Assembly (NCBI RefSeq): GCF_015477355.1
Contig: NZ_JADLRJ010000020.1
Coordinates: 30,302-94,301 of the forward strand
Source: Nocardia blacklockiae
GTDB lineage: Bacteria; Actinomycetota; Actinomycetes; Mycobacteriales; Mycobacteriaceae
Length of the DNA stretch: 64,000 nucleotides
Direction of reading: 5' to 3'
In this document: piece after piece, positions 8,433 through 20,073 of the stretch
How positions within the stretch are numbered: position 1 is the first letter of the stretch
Layout: each line of letters begins with the position of its first letter
The notes under the pieces: generated by a model
What the model was told of the DNA's origin: nothing
The model's input: only the letters and a program-made list of their open reading frames with translations
Databases searched by the model: none
Made by a program: the position numbers and the translations under genes

Positions 8433-9200
8433 TCAGGCCGCCGGCGCCGGGACCGCGATCACCGTGATCGATCCCGGGGCCACCTCCGTGAACCCGGCGT
8501 CGCGCACCGCGGTCGCCGTGCCCTGCCGGACCCGGTCGCACAGCGTGGACCACTGTTGCGGCGTCGCGTCGCGCACCGAGCACCGGAAACCGCGTCGCGA
8601 CCACGCGTACGCCTGTTCCACCGGCAGCGCGCCGGCCAGCAGCATGCTCGCGTGCCCGACCTGTGCGGCGGCCTTGCCCACAGTCATACCCAGTTCCGAA
8701 TTCACCCATAGCACCGGAAGTTCCGGATCTGCCGGGCCCGGGTCGTCGGCCGCCAGGTCGGTGCCTCCGATCTGCAGTTTCCGGATGCGCGGGTCGATAT
8801 CACCGACCGGTCCGGGCACCAGGGCCCGGGCTTGCGCGCCGCCGATCTCGACGGTCACGCCGTCGACATCACCCGCCGCCAGCCACTGCGCGCCGCGCGC
8901 CCGCCGCGCTACCTTGCGGATTCGCGAGCGTTTCCACGCGAGATAGCGCGCCTCCCACTCGCCGTCCGGACCCACCCGCGGGTCCAGGCACAGCTCGACC
9001 ACGGCGGTGGCCGCGGCCGCCAGCAGCGCGCTGCGCGGCGGCGGATCGGCCTTGGGGAGGTGCAGCACCATCTGCATCGCCTGCACCAGCGCCGGGTCGT
9101 CGGGGTCGCCACCGCCGCCGTAGCCCTGCGCCAATTCCGCGTGGCGGGCACGGAAACCCGCGTCCAGCCCCCACGTCACGGCGTCGGTAGATTCCGTCAT
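8433..9200 (-). CDS. Peptidyl-tRNA hydrolase II (PTH2) family protein
   Basis: A 255-residue protein. The last 95 or so residues match PTH2 enzymes, with the conserved GMTVGKAAAQVGHAS helix that carries the catalytic lysine/glutamine/histidine cluster and the end segment GSITVIAVPAP. PTH2 releases tRNA from stalled peptidyl-tRNA. The first 155 residues form an extra domain of unknown function, so this is about twice the length of a bare PTH2. GGGGAG 7 nt upstream supports the ATG at 9200. Confidence 0.75.
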   Translation of the reverse strand: MTESTDAVTWGLDAGFRARHAELAQGYGGGGDPDDPALVQAMQMVLHLPKADPPPRSALLAAAATAVVELCLDPRVGPDGEWEARYLAWKRSRIRKVARRARGAQWLAAGDVDGVTVEIGGAQARALVPGPVGDIDPRIRKLQIGGTDLAADDPGPADPELPVLWVNSELGMTVGKAAAQVGHASMLLAGALPVEQAYAWSRRGFRCSVRDATPQQWSTLCDRVRQGTATAVRDAGFTEVAPGSITVIAVPAPAA

Positions 9201-9527
9201 CCGCGGGCTCCCCGTGTGCCCGCGGCGGCGATACCCGGTGCAGCCAACCAACTCTCCGATCACGTGTGGGTAACTGGGCCAGCCTATCGCCGGTGGGCGA
9301 ACGACCCGCTACTGCAGCGGCGGCAGCGGGGCGGAAATTCCCGGCGGGAACACGAGCAACCTCCGGGCAGACTTCGCTGCCAGGCGGCCCGGGCGGCCCG
9401 GCGAACGTCGTAGCGATCTTGCGGCTAACCTGTTCGGCCGCAACCGTTTCGAGTGATGCGGCTGCGTACACCCAGTGGCGGGCACGTCGGCAAAGTACGC
9501 GCGGTCCGGGTCGAGCGGCCCGCGGGA
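9201..9527. other. Intergenic stretch without a convincing gene
   Basis: These 327 bases lie between serB2 and the PTH2 gene, both on the minus strand. Open frames here lack ribosome binding sites and look like GC-rich noise. One short hairpin (TTGCGGC/GCCGCAA, about 9420-9444) could be a weak terminator for serB2. I see nothing else definite. Confidence 0.5.
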
Positions 9528-10883
<1,356 letters not shown>

Positions 10884-10955
10884 TCAGGTCGACCCGGACA
10901 CCACGGCGGCCACCCGCGACCGGGTGGCCGGTATCACTCGGCCCGGAAACCGAAA

Positions 10956-10986
10956 CGCGGCGGCCGTCGGGTCGACGGCCGCCGCG
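10956..10986 (-). terminator. Hairpin terminator after ctaD
   Basis: A perfect 13-bp stem (left arm GCGGCGGCCGTC plus one outer C-G pair) with a 5-nt loop, lying 14 bp past the ctaD stop. There is no T-tract, which is usual for high-GC actinobacterial terminators. Confidence 0.7.
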
Positions 10987-10999
10987 GCTTCGAACCCGA

Positions 11000-12736
11000 C
11001 TAGCTGGAAACCTTGTCCAGCTCCTTGACGTGGTGGGACTTCGAGCCCCAGCCGACGTGGGCCTCGGCCCGCATCCGCTCGATCATGTGCGGGTAGTGCA
11101 GCTCGAACGCCGGACGCTCGGACCGGATGCGCGGCAGCTCGTAGAAGTTGTGCCGCGGCGGCGGGCAGGTGGTGGCCCACTCCAGCGAGCTGCCGTAACC
11201 CCACGGATCGTCCACGGTGACGACCTCGCCGTACCGGTAGCTCTTGAAGACGTTCCAGATGAACGGCAGCGTCGAGGCGCCCAGGATGAACGCGCCGATG
11301 GTGGAGATGGTGTTCAGCATCGTGAACCCGTCGGTGGGCAGGTAGTCGGCGTAGCGCCGCGGCATGCCCTCCGCGCCCAGCCAGTGCTGCACCAGGAAGG
11401 TGGTGTGGAAGCCGACCATGGTCGCCCAGAAGTGCCACTTGCCCAGGCGCTCGTCCATCATGCGGCCGGTCATCTTCGGGAACCAGAAGTAGATACCCGC
11501 GAAGGTGGCGAACACGATGGTGCCGAACAGCACGTAGTGGAAGTGCGCGACCACGAAGTACGAGTCGGACACGTGGAAGTCCAGCGGCGGGCTGGCCAGG
11601 ATGACACCCGACAGACCACCGAACAGGAAGGTGACCAGGAAGCCGACGGAGAACAGCATCGGCGACTCGAAGGTCAACTGCCCCTTCCACATCGTGCCGA
11701 TCCAGTTGAAGAACTTCACACCGGTCGGGACCGCGATGAGGAACGTCATGAACGAGAAGAACGGCAGCAGCACGGCTCCGGTGGCGTACATGTGGTGCGC
11801 CCACACTGCGATCGACAGCGCCGCGATGCCCAGGGTGGCGTAGACCAGCGTGGTGTATCCGAAGATCGGCTTGCGGCTGAACACCGGGAAGATCTCGGAC
11901 ACGATGCCGAAGAACGGCAGCGCGATGATGTACACCTCGGGGTGGCCGAAGTACCAGAACAGGTGCTGGTAGAGCAGCGCGCCGCCGTTGGCCGGGTCGT
12001 AGATGTGGCCGCCGAGGTGGCGGTCGTAGGCCAGTGCCATCAGCGCGGCGGTCAGGATCGGGAAGGCCAGCAGCACCAGCACGCTCGTGACGGCGATGTT
12101 CCAGGTGAAGATCGGCATCCGGAACAGCGTCATGCCGGGGCAGCGCAGGCAGACCACGGTGGTGAGCATGTTGACGCCACCGAGGATGGTGCCCAGACCG
12201 GACACGGCCAGACCCATGATCCACAGGTCGGCGCCGACGCCGGGGGCGTGCACGATGTCCGACAGCGGGGTGTAGGCGGTCCAGCCGAAATCGGCCGCGC
12301 CGCCCGGGGTGATGAAGCCCGCGGTGGCCATCGTCGCGCCGAACAGATACAGCCAGTAGCTGAAGGCGTTCAGGCGCGGGAAGGCGACGTCGGGCGCGCC
12401 GATCTGCAACGGCAGCACGATGTTGGCGAAGCCGAACACGATCGCGCTCGCGTAGAACAGCAGCATGATCGTGCCGTGCATGGTGAACAGCTGGTTGAAC
12501 TGCTCGGGAGACAGGAACTGCAGGCCCGGACGCGCCAGCTCGCCACGCATCAGCAGCGCCATCACGCCGCCGATCATGAAGAACGACATCGCCGTCACCA
12601 GGTACATCACACCGAGCACCTTGGGGTCGGTGGTGGTGACCGCCTTGTAGATGAACGACCCCTTCGGCCCCAGACGTGGTGGGTACGGCCGAGTCGCTTC
12701 CAACTTCGGGACTGGCTGGGGCTCTACAGCAGTCAC
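11000..12736 (-). CDS. ctaD: Cytochrome c oxidase subunit I (aa3 type)
   Basis: A 578-residue polytopic membrane protein with about twelve helices. The haem and copper ligands are visible: MHGTIMLLF (low-spin haem a), [11 protein letters not shown] with the cross-linked His-Tyr pair, VWAHHMY (CuB histidines) and [11 protein letters not shown] (haem a3 and haem a). It catalyses oxygen reduction in the aa3 terminal oxidase that works with the cytochrome bcc complex in actinobacteria. The start is GTG with GGAGG 4 nt upstream. The other oxidase subunits are not in the window, as in mycobacteria where ctaD stands apart. It is divergent from fecB. Confidence 0.97.
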   Translation of the reverse strand: MTAVEPQPVPKLEATRPYPPRLGPKGSFIYKAVTTTDPKVLGVMYLVTAMSFFMIGGVMALLMRGELARPGLQFLSPEQFNQLFTMHGTIMLLFYASAIVFGFANIVLPLQIGAPDVAFPRLNAFSYWLYLFGATMATAGFITPGGAADFGWTAYTPLSDIVHAPGVGADLWIMGLAVSGLGTILGGVNMLTTVVCLRCPGMTLFRMPIFTWNIAVTSVLVLLAFPILTAALMALAYDRHLGGHIYDPANGGALLYQHLFWYFGHPEVYIIALPFFGIVSEIFPVFSRKPIFGYTTLVYATLGIAALSIAVWAHHMYATGAVLLPFFSFMTFLIAVPTGVKFFNWIGTMWKGQLTFESPMLFSVGFLVTFLFGGLSGVILASPPLDFHVSDSYFVVAHFHYVLFGTIVFATFAGIYFWFPKMTGRMMDERLGKWHFWATMVGFHTTFLVQHWLGAEGMPRRYADYLPTDGFTMLNTISTIGAFILGASTLPFIWNVFKSYRYGEVVTVDDPWGYGSSLEWATTCPPPRHNFYELPRIRSERPAFELHYPHMIERMRAEAHVGWGSKSHHVKELDKVSS

Positions 12737-12873
12737 TGATCCTCCATTAGGTATGGCCTGGTAGCTGGTTGTCTCTCGACAATGCGCTACGACGCATCGT
12801 AAACCGTGCTGTCACACCGCATCGCGCCCGGTCCTACTCTCTGTCGTAATCGATTGTGTGTACCCTTCCCCGC

Positions 12874-13962
12874 ATGCCGGTGAGCGAGGTCGACTCCCCC
12901 CGAAACACCACCGCCCACAACCGCCGTCACGCTCGGCGTTTGCGTGCCGGTAGCTTGGCGGCGGCCGCCGCGGTGACGCTTCTGACGGGCTGCGCGCAGG
13001 GCACGCACGACGACGCCAGCATCGTCCGCACCACCACCAATATCGCCGGTGCCGCCGTGGTCGGCATCGAACGCGACACCCGCACCGCGTGCGCGCTGCC
13101 CTCGGCCCCGGATCAGCGCTCCGGCACCCGCGGCGTGACCCACCCGGGCGGCACCGCGCAGGTGCCCGCCGACCCGCAGCGCATCGTCGTCCTCGACACC
13201 GCGGCGCTGGACGCGGTGTGCGCCTTGGGGTTGTGGGAGCGCGTGGTCGGCGCGACACCGGCCGGCGGGCCGACCCCGCAGCCCACCTACCTGGGCACGG
13301 GCGTCCAGAAGGTTCCGAGCGTGGGCGGCCCCGGCGCGCCCGATGTCGCGGCGATCACCGCGCTGCACCCGGATCTGATCCTCGGCGCGGTCGGCGACGG
13401 CAATCTCGACGCGCTGGAGCCGATCGCCCCGACCGTGCTGATCGGATCCGGCAGCTGGCAGTCCGCCTTCAGCGCCTACGCCGACGCGATGGGCCGCAGC
13501 AACGCCGGAGCGAAGGCGCTCGAGGACTACCGCACCGCCGCCCGCGAGACCGGCGCCGCGATCGGAGCAAACCTCTCGCAGGCCTCGGTGGTCCGCTTCT
13601 CCGCCGACGACCTGCGGGTCGAGGGCAGCGACACCTTCGCCGGTCAGGTGCTGGCCGACGCCGGGGTGCAGCGGCCGGTCGCCCAGCGCGGCGCGTCGTT
13701 CGGCGTCGGCGACCTCCGCGAGGGTGACGAGCGCGCGAAGGTCGAGGGCGACCTCATCTATCTGATGTTCGACGGACCCGACGGCGAGAGCCACGGCAAG
13801 TCGGTGATGAAGGACAAGAAGGGCTGGGGGAAACTGGCCGCCGTCACCGATCGCCGCGAATTCGTCGTCGAGGACCCGATCTGGCACGGCACCGGCGTGA
13901 CCGCCGCCCGGGCGATCCTCACCGACCTCCAGAAGACCCTCAACGGCTACGTCACCGACTGA
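12874..13962 (+). CDS. fecB: Periplasmic siderophore-binding lipoprotein (FecB-like)
   Basis: A 362-residue lipoprotein: basic N-terminus, hydrophobic segment and lipobox LLTGC. The mature part is a class III (helical backbone) binding protein with PQRIVVLDTAALDAVCALGL, LHPDLILG and a C-terminal AARAILTDLQKTL. Such proteins bind ferric siderophores or haem for an ABC importer; none is encoded nearby. The start is placed at ATG 12874 because a TACCCT -10 box (12861-12866) is only 7 nt upstream, indicating a leaderless transcript. It occupies the place of fecB (Rv3044) next to ctaD. Confidence 0.85.
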   Translation: MPVSEVDSPRNTTAHNRRHARRLRAGSLAAAAAVTLLTGCAQGTHDDASIVRTTTNIAGAAVVGIERDTRTACALPSAPDQRSGTRGVTHPGGTAQVPADPQRIVVLDTAALDAVCALGLWERVVGATPAGGPTPQPTYLGTGVQKVPSVGGPGAPDVAAITALHPDLILGAVGDGNLDALEPIAPTVLIGSGSWQSAFSAYADAMGRSNAGAKALEDYRTAARETGAAIGANLSQASVVRFSADDLRVEGSDTFAGQVLADAGVQRPVAQRGASFGVGDLREGDERAKVEGDLIYLMFDGPDGESHGKSVMKDKKGWGKLAAVTDRREFVVEDPIWHGTGVTAARAILTDLQKTLNGYVTD

Positions 13963-13965
13963 CCC

Positions 13966-14604
13966 CTATTTGCGCCGGGTGAGTTCCACTCGGTCGGCGA
14001 GCAGTTCGGGCTGGCCGGGCGGGCTGAAGTAGATCTCCATGACCACGCGCTCGGCCGTCTCCATCGCGATCCGCGTGCGCATCGGGATGGTCTGCCCGAC
14101 GAACTGCGGCCCGAGCACGCCCGGATCGGTGAATTCGCCCTGCATGACGATGTCCGGTTCGCCGCCGCTGTCCTTGGCGCCCTTGTAGCTCATGGTCATC
14201 GGGGTCACGCTGTCCACCGTCGTCCACTCGTAGCGGTCGTCGGTCGGCGCGTAGCCCAGCAGTCCGAGCCGATAGTAGGGCCGGTCCCCGAAGCCGCCTT
14301 CGGCTTCCTCGCGCAGGAAGTTGCTGCCGGTCTTGGTGATCCAGTTCCACCGCGACACGATCCGGCTGCGGATCGGGTTGCTCGGGCTGCCGCCCGCGAT
14401 GTAGGTGGACTTCTCGCCGTCCCACTCGCCGACCAGCCGGTCCAGTCTGCGGTGGCCGGGATCCTGTAGCTCGGCGGATACGGCCGCGGTCACGCTGGTG
14501 GTCGGCGCGGCCTGGGAGTTGGTCTCGCTGGAACATCCGCCCACCACCGCCGCGAGGGCGGCGACGGTGACCGGCAACAGCATCCGGGACCGATTCGATC
14601 TCAT
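13966..14604 (-). CDS. DUF1579 family lipoprotein
   Basis: A 212-residue protein with a signal sequence ending VVGGC, a lipobox. The mature part has LVGEWDGEKSTYIAGG, SRWNWITKTGSNFLREE and MTMSYKGAKDSGG, which match DUF1579 proteins (small beta-barrel, ligand unknown). AAGGA about 8 nt before the ATG supports the start. It converges on fecB with 3 bp between stops. Function unknown. Confidence 0.75.
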   Translation of the reverse strand: MRSNRSRMLLPVTVAALAAVVGGCSSETNSQAAPTTSVTAAVSAELQDPGHRRLDRLVGEWDGEKSTYIAGGSPSNPIRSRIVSRWNWITKTGSNFLREEAEGGFGDRPYYRLGLLGYAPTDDRYEWTTVDSVTPMTMSYKGAKDSGGEPDIVMQGEFTDPGVLGPQFVGQTIPMRTRIAMETAERVVMEIYFSPPGQPELLADRVELTRRK

Positions 14605-14729
14605 CTGTCAATCCTTGTCGCACAGGTACTTCCGGCGTCGTCGACATCGGAGGGCGGTGTAAGCAAAGCCCACCGGACGGTCGCCCGCAACACCTGTCCC
14701 CGACAGCGGGAGAAGCGGACCGGACGGTA

Positions 14730-15128
14730 CTACCGGGCGGTGTCCGATTCCGGGCTCTCGCCGCGCCGCCGGGGCGAACTCCGGCGCGGCCGCAGCGCGT
14801 AGGCGGGGACGAGCTGATCGGTCAGATGCAGCGCCGGCCGCCCGTCGGCGTACGGGACGGAGAAGTTGACCCGGCCGAGCCAGTCACCGGCGACGGTCGG
14901 CACCCAGTGCGTGAGCGTGCCGGGGCGCTCGCCGGTCATGTCCAGTCCCGCGCCGTTGACGTGGCGCGGCATCCCCGGATCGCGGAGCATGATCGCGTCG
15001 AGACGGACCCACACCGGACGCGGCGGATAGGTCAGCGCCCGGTAGTAGTAGCCGGTCTCGTTCGGGTATTGCAGCTCGGGTTCCGTGCCTTCGGTCCGAG
15101 GTGACGCACCTTCCTCGTTCGAACGCAT
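14730..15128 (-). CDS. Hypothetical protein, 132 aa
   Basis: No family recognised. The middle is well-ordered protein sequence (WVRLDAIMLRDPGMPRHVNG, THWVPTVAGDWLGRVNF) and the end is basic and serine/arginine-rich. A TAGTAT -10 box (15135-15140) stands exactly 6 nt before the ATG, so the gene is probably expressed as a leaderless mRNA; this is the main reason to believe it. Two 10-bp palindromes centred on TTCGAA flank the start codon and might bind a regulator. Confidence 0.55.
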   Translation of the reverse strand: MRSNEEGASPRTEGTEPELQYPNETGYYYRALTYPPRPVWVRLDAIMLRDPGMPRHVNGAGLDMTGERPGTLTHWVPTVAGDWLGRVNFSVPYADGRPALHLTDQLVPAYALRPRRSSPRRRGESPESDTAR

Positions 15129-15203
15129 ATTCGAATACTAACCCGCGGTGCATGACACGTCCTCCGATGGGGCGGATTAGACGTTCGAGCAGGTCAAGGG
15201 GGC

Positions 15204-16358
15204 TCAGCGGGCCTGGATGAGGGCCTGCTCGCCGGTGGTTCGCCAGGGGCGGCCGGTGGCGTCGAGGTCGGCGACCTGCGCGGCGGACAGGCCCGCGACG
15301 GCGTCGGATTTCAGGGTGCGCAACGCGAGGACCGGCGACGGGAAGTAGCCGGTGAGTTCGGCGAAGGGCGTCGTCGGCGGCCAGTAGCGGTCGTCGAGCA
15401 GTCGCCGGTAGTTCAGGTCGCCCTTGAGGACGGTGATCGCCGCGCACGCGAACTCGACCGCCAGATCCTCCGGCAGATGGTGGAACGACAGTGGGGCGCA
15501 GAAGAATTCGTGGGTGCGCGGCACCAGGCGGCCCTCGACCAGCGCCTGCCACAGTCGCTCGCCCACCGCCCGGGCCTCGGCCGTCTCGCTGTCGCGCAGC
15601 ACGCGCAGGGCGGCCGACAGGTCGGCCATGGTCGCGTCGGAGACGTAGTACGGCTGCGGCTTGAGATAGATCGACACCCGGGCCGCCGCACCGCTGGTGA
15701 GCAGGTGGTCGACGAGGATCAGGTCGGGGAGCAGTTCGCGGCCGGCGTTGTCGGCGATCAGGCACACGTCCGGGTCGGTCGCGGCGGCCAGCGTGGACCA
15801 GAGCACGGCACTGTCGTCGACCAGCAGCCGCTCGTCGCGCGCGCCCGGACCGGCGGTGAGCTGGAAGCCGAGGTCGGCCTGATTGCCCCAGAGCGCCGAG
15901 ACCAGCAGGGCGTCGCGCTTCTTCGCGTCCGGGACGGCCGCCAGGTCGGCGAGGGCGCGCAGTTCGTCGGCGACGGCCGGGCTCGCCAGCTCGGCGGCCT
16001 TGGTCGGGCCGAAGGGATCGATGCCGCGCCACACCCCTGACCCGAAGTACCCGACGGCCTCCAGCAGTCGGCGGTAGAAGTAGCTCTCCGCCCACAGGAA
16101 CGACGCCTCACCCCACGGCCGTCCCCACTCGTCCCGCCCCCACTCCGCCCAGCGCGGACCGTCCGCAGCCTCGGTCCGCAGCGGCTCGATCACCCCCGCC
16201 ACGCTCTCGGCCAGCAACTTCCGCAGCGCCGCCTGCTCGGCCTGCCCATACGGATGCGCGCCGATCACCTGCTCGATCAGCTTCGGATGACGCTCGTGGA
16301 ACACGCTGTGCGGAAACGAGCCCGGAACCCCTGCGAGAATCGGCGGCGTATCGGTCAT
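15204..16358 (-). CDS. DUF89/ARMT1-type damage-control phosphatase family protein
   Basis: A 384-residue protein resembling DUF89 (ARMT1-like) metal-dependent phosphatases. The recognisable segments are the N-terminal PGSFPHSVFHERHPKLIEQV, LWGNQADLGFQLTAG, VCLIADNAGRELLPDLILVDHLL with the metal-binding Asp/Asn pair, and LKGDLNYRRLLDDRYWPP. Family members hydrolyse damaged or side-product phosphometabolites; the human member is also described as a protein carboxyl methyltransferase. The actual substrate here is unknown. The start at MTDTPP fits family N-termini; a site 12 codons or more upstream would add unrelated sequence. Confidence 0.8.
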   Translation of the reverse strand: MTDTPPILAGVPGSFPHSVFHERHPKLIEQVIGAHPYGQAEQAALRKLLAESVAGVIEPLRTEAADGPRWAEWGRDEWGRPWGEASFLWAESYFYRRLLEAVGYFGSGVWRGIDPFGPTKAAELASPAVADELRALADLAAVPDAKKRDALLVSALWGNQADLGFQLTAGPGARDERLLVDDSAVLWSTLAAATDPDVCLIADNAGRELLPDLILVDHLLTSGAAARVSIYLKPQPYYVSDATMADLSAALRVLRDSETAEARAVGERLWQALVEGRLVPRTHEFFCAPLSFHHLPEDLAVEFACAAITVLKGDLNYRRLLDDRYWPPTTPFAELTGYFPSPVLALRTLKSDAVAGLSAAQVADLDATGRPWRTTGEQALIQAR

Positions 16359-16405
16359 CCCCCGATCCTGTCCCATCCCCCTCGAGCCTGAACAACTGCC
16401 ACCGT

Positions 16406-16484
16406 CATCCCGGCATCTCAGCCAACGCCATCCCGGCATGCTTTTGGCCGGGATCCACCTCGCACGAATGGATTCCGGCCAAAA
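16406..16484. repeat. REP-like palindromic intergenic element
   Basis: Two direct copies of CATCCCGGCAT (16406-16416 and 16429-16439, offset 23 bp) precede a large inverted repeat: TTTTGGCCGGGATCC (16442-16456) against GGATTCCGGCCAAAA (16470-16484), one mismatch that would be G-U in RNA, loop 13 nt. It lies between the divergent DUF89 and phoD genes. It has the look of a dispersed intergenic palindrome rather than a terminator. Confidence 0.6.
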
Positions 16485-16612
16485 CACGCCCGAATGACGA
16501 ACATATCCAGGACAGGAACAACGAAGCTCGGCCAGAGCGGGTGGGCAGTGTTGGCCCGCGCGTCGCCCTTTGTTCAGGCGGCGTTGCGACGGATTGGACA
16601 AGGTGCTGAGGT

Positions 16613-18172
16613 ATGGCTGAGCGACGTTCCGGTTTCTCCCGGCGGACACTGCTGCGCACCACCGCGCTGGGGTTGGCGGCATCCCCGGGCCTGGTGGCGT
16701 GCTCCAACGATTCCGGGCCGGGACTGGTGCGGGAGCGACCGAACCTCACGCACGGCGTGGCGGTGGGCGATCCGCGCAGCGACGGCGCGCTGGTCTGGGC
16801 GCGTTCGGATCGCCCGGCCAAGCTGATCGTGGAGACCTCGGCGACCGAATCCTTCTCCGAGACAAGGCGTTTCGAAGGCCCCACGCTGACCCCCGGCACC
16901 GACGGCACCGGACGCGTCCGCCTGGCGGGCCTGCCCGCCGGACAGCAGGTGCACTATCGGGTCACCCTCGAAGGCGACACAGGCGTCTCGTCGGAGCCCG
17001 TCAAGGGTGTCTTCCGCACGGTGCCCACCACACCCTCGGATCTGCGGTTGCTGTGGTCCGGCGACGTGGTCGGGCAGGGCTGGGGCAGCAACCCCGACCT
17101 CGGCGGCATGAAGATCTTCTCCACCATGGCCGCCCGCGACCCGCACCTGTTCCTGCACTCGGGCGACTCCATCTACGCCGACGGCCCACTCCAGGAGACG
17201 GTGAAACTCCCCGACGGCCGGGTGTGGCGCAATGTCGTGACCGAGCCGAAAAGCGCTGTCGCACAGACCCTCGACCAATTCCGCGGCCAGTACGCCTACA
17301 ACCTGCTCGACGACAACTACCGCCGCTTCAACGCCGCGGTCGCCCAGATCGTGCAGTGGGACGACCACGAGACGGTCAACAACTGGTACCCCGGCGGACA
17401 GGTCGCGGCGGCGAAGGGCTACACCGAACGCAACATGGACATCCTCGCCCAGCGCGCCTGGCAGGCCTTCCACGAGTGGATGCCACTGGATCCCGCCGAG
17501 GCCGTCGACGGCCGCCTCTACCGCAAGATCTCCTACGGCCCGCTGCTGGACGTGTTCGTGCTCGACATGCGCACCTACAAGGACACCAACGACGCCGGCC
17601 GCTCCCCGGAGGGAAAGATCCTCGGCCCCAAGCAGACCCAGTGGCTGATCGAGGGGCTGCGGGACTCGCGGGCCACCTGGAAGATCGTCGCCAACGACCT
17701 GCCGCTCGGCCTGGTGGTCAAGGACGGCGAGCAGCCGAACACCACCGCCTTCGAGGCCGTAGCCAACGCCGATCCGGGCGCGCCGACAGGCCGCGAGACG
17801 GAGATCGCCCGCGTGCTGTCCTCGATCAAGGCGAACAAGGTCGCCAATGTGGTGTGGCTGACCGCGGACGTGCATTACACCGCGGCCCACCACTATTCGC
17901 CGGAACGCGCCGCCTTCACCGACTTCGACCCGTTCTGGGAATTCGTCTCCGGCCCGCTCAACGCGGGCGCGTTCGGCCCCAACGACCTGGACGGAACCTT
18001 CGGCCCCACAGCCGTTTTCGTCCACGCCCCGCCGACCCAGAACTCCTCACCCCTGGACGAATACCAGCATTTCGGCGAGGTGCTCATCGACGCACGCAGC
18101 CGCGAATTGACGGTCAACCTCTGCGACGCCTCGGGAAAGGCGCTGTTCACCCAGCGCCTACCACCGGCCTGA
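16613..18172 (+). CDS. phoD: Tat-exported alkaline phosphatase, PhoD family
   Basis: A 519-residue enzyme. The N-terminus has the twin-arginine motif FSRRTLL and a hydrophobic stretch ending LVAC, so it may be a Tat lipoprotein. An N-terminal beta-sandwich (NLTHGVAVGDPRSDGALVWARSD) is followed by the metallophosphatase domain: SGDSIYADGP, VQWDDHETVNNW and VVWLTADVHYTAAHHYSPE, which supply the Fe/Ca ligands. It would release phosphate from phosphodiesters and monoesters outside the membrane. AAGGTG lies upstream of the ATG. No Pho box was identified. Confidence 0.9.
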   Translation: MAERRSGFSRRTLLRTTALGLAASPGLVACSNDSGPGLVRERPNLTHGVAVGDPRSDGALVWARSDRPAKLIVETSATESFSETRRFEGPTLTPGTDGTGRVRLAGLPAGQQVHYRVTLEGDTGVSSEPVKGVFRTVPTTPSDLRLLWSGDVVGQGWGSNPDLGGMKIFSTMAARDPHLFLHSGDSIYADGPLQETVKLPDGRVWRNVVTEPKSAVAQTLDQFRGQYAYNLLDDNYRRFNAAVAQIVQWDDHETVNNWYPGGQVAAAKGYTERNMDILAQRAWQAFHEWMPLDPAEAVDGRLYRKISYGPLLDVFVLDMRTYKDTNDAGRSPEGKILGPKQTQWLIEGLRDSRATWKIVANDLPLGLVVKDGEQPNTTAFEAVANADPGAPTGRETEIARVLSSIKANKVANVVWLTADVHYTAAHHYSPERAAFTDFDPFWEFVSGPLNAGAFGPNDLDGTFGPTAVFVHAPPTQNSSPLDEYQHFGEVLIDARSRELTVNLCDASGKALFTQRLPPA

Positions 18173-18180
18173 GCAGCAGG

Positions 18181-19245
<1,065 letters not shown>

Positions 19246-19397
19246 CTACGCGATCCGACAGCGTGAGTGATTCCACACCGGAACCCTGCGCTCGGACCGG
19301 CATGCGGGCCGTCCCAGCACATCGTGCCACGCGCCCGCCGCACGACACGCGCCCCCCGCGCCGACGATGCCGCCCACCGTCCGGCCAGCCATGCGCC

Positions 19398-20024
19398 TCA
19401 GCCCGAACCTCCGGCCCTGGCCTGGATCGCTTTCCCGATCAGTTTTCGCGCCTCATCCCCGGTCACGGACTGCCGCACGAGCGTATCGAAAGTGCGGTGG
19501 TAAACCTCGATCTCGCGCGGCTGAGTGATGGTCAGCTCTGCCGTGATGTTCTCGACCATGACCATTTTCGTATCGAACATCAGAAAGCTGGTTGTAGCCA
19601 TCTCGAACGGCGCTGTGAACGGAATGACCCCAATGGTTATCCGTGGCGTACATTGCACCGCAAGCAGTCGATCGAGCTGACCGATCATCACCTGGTCGTC
19701 CCCGACAGTGGTATACAACGCCTGTTCACCGATGACGAAGTGAAACAAGCGATCTCGCTGGTACAGGACTTGCTGACGCTCCATCCGTTTGGATACCCCG
19801 GCATCCAGATCATCGGGTACCTGATGAAACTCGATCACCTTGCGAAGGATTCCGGTAGCGTACTCGGCAGTCTGCAACAGGTCGGGAATCAATACCGGCT
19901 CGAACGATCGAAGTATCCGAGCCCCCGATTCCCATTCGATCGACTGTTGCTGCCGTCGCCTCGTTCCGGTACCGAGCACCTTCCGCCATTCGAGGTACTC
20001 GGTGCCGAGAAAACGCAGCTTCAT
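19398..20024 (-). CDS. DUF5753 protein lacking the XRE helix-turn-helix
   Basis: A 208-residue protein made almost only of a DUF5753 domain. It begins MKLRFLGTEYLEWRKVLGTG, aligning with residue 85 or so of the intact neighbour (TAYLEWRNVLGTGTKRRQQ), so the DNA-binding half is missing. GGAGG lies 8 nt before this ATG, so the short form has a good ribosome binding site of its own rather than looking like debris. A GTG three bases earlier is also possible. The domain stays alignable with its neighbour to the end (TFDTLVRQSVTGDEARKLI). It could sense the same signal, or dimerise with and tune the full-length regulator. Confidence 0.7.
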   Translation of the reverse strand: MKLRFLGTEYLEWRKVLGTGTRRRQQQSIEWESGARILRSFEPVLIPDLLQTAEYATGILRKVIEFHQVPDDLDAGVSKRMERQQVLYQRDRLFHFVIGEQALYTTVGDDQVMIGQLDRLLAVQCTPRITIGVIPFTAPFEMATTSFLMFDTKMVMVENITAELTITQPREIEVYHRTFDTLVRQSVTGDEARKLIGKAIQARAGGSG

Positions 20025-20073
20025 CACGGTTACCTCCATCGGCGTCATACACGAAGTTGTACCTCCCCATCGA

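Noticed and set aside
11030-12739. A 569-codon frame opposite ctaD
   Set aside because: ctaD is unmistakable; the antisense product is charged low-complexity sequence with no motif.
12788-12801. TACGACGCATCGTA palindrome between ctaD and fecB, similar to the ArsR operators at 63.4 kb
   Set aside because: The half-sites match but the spacer is 4 instead of 6 bp and it occurs once; a chance palindrome or an unrelated site is as likely.
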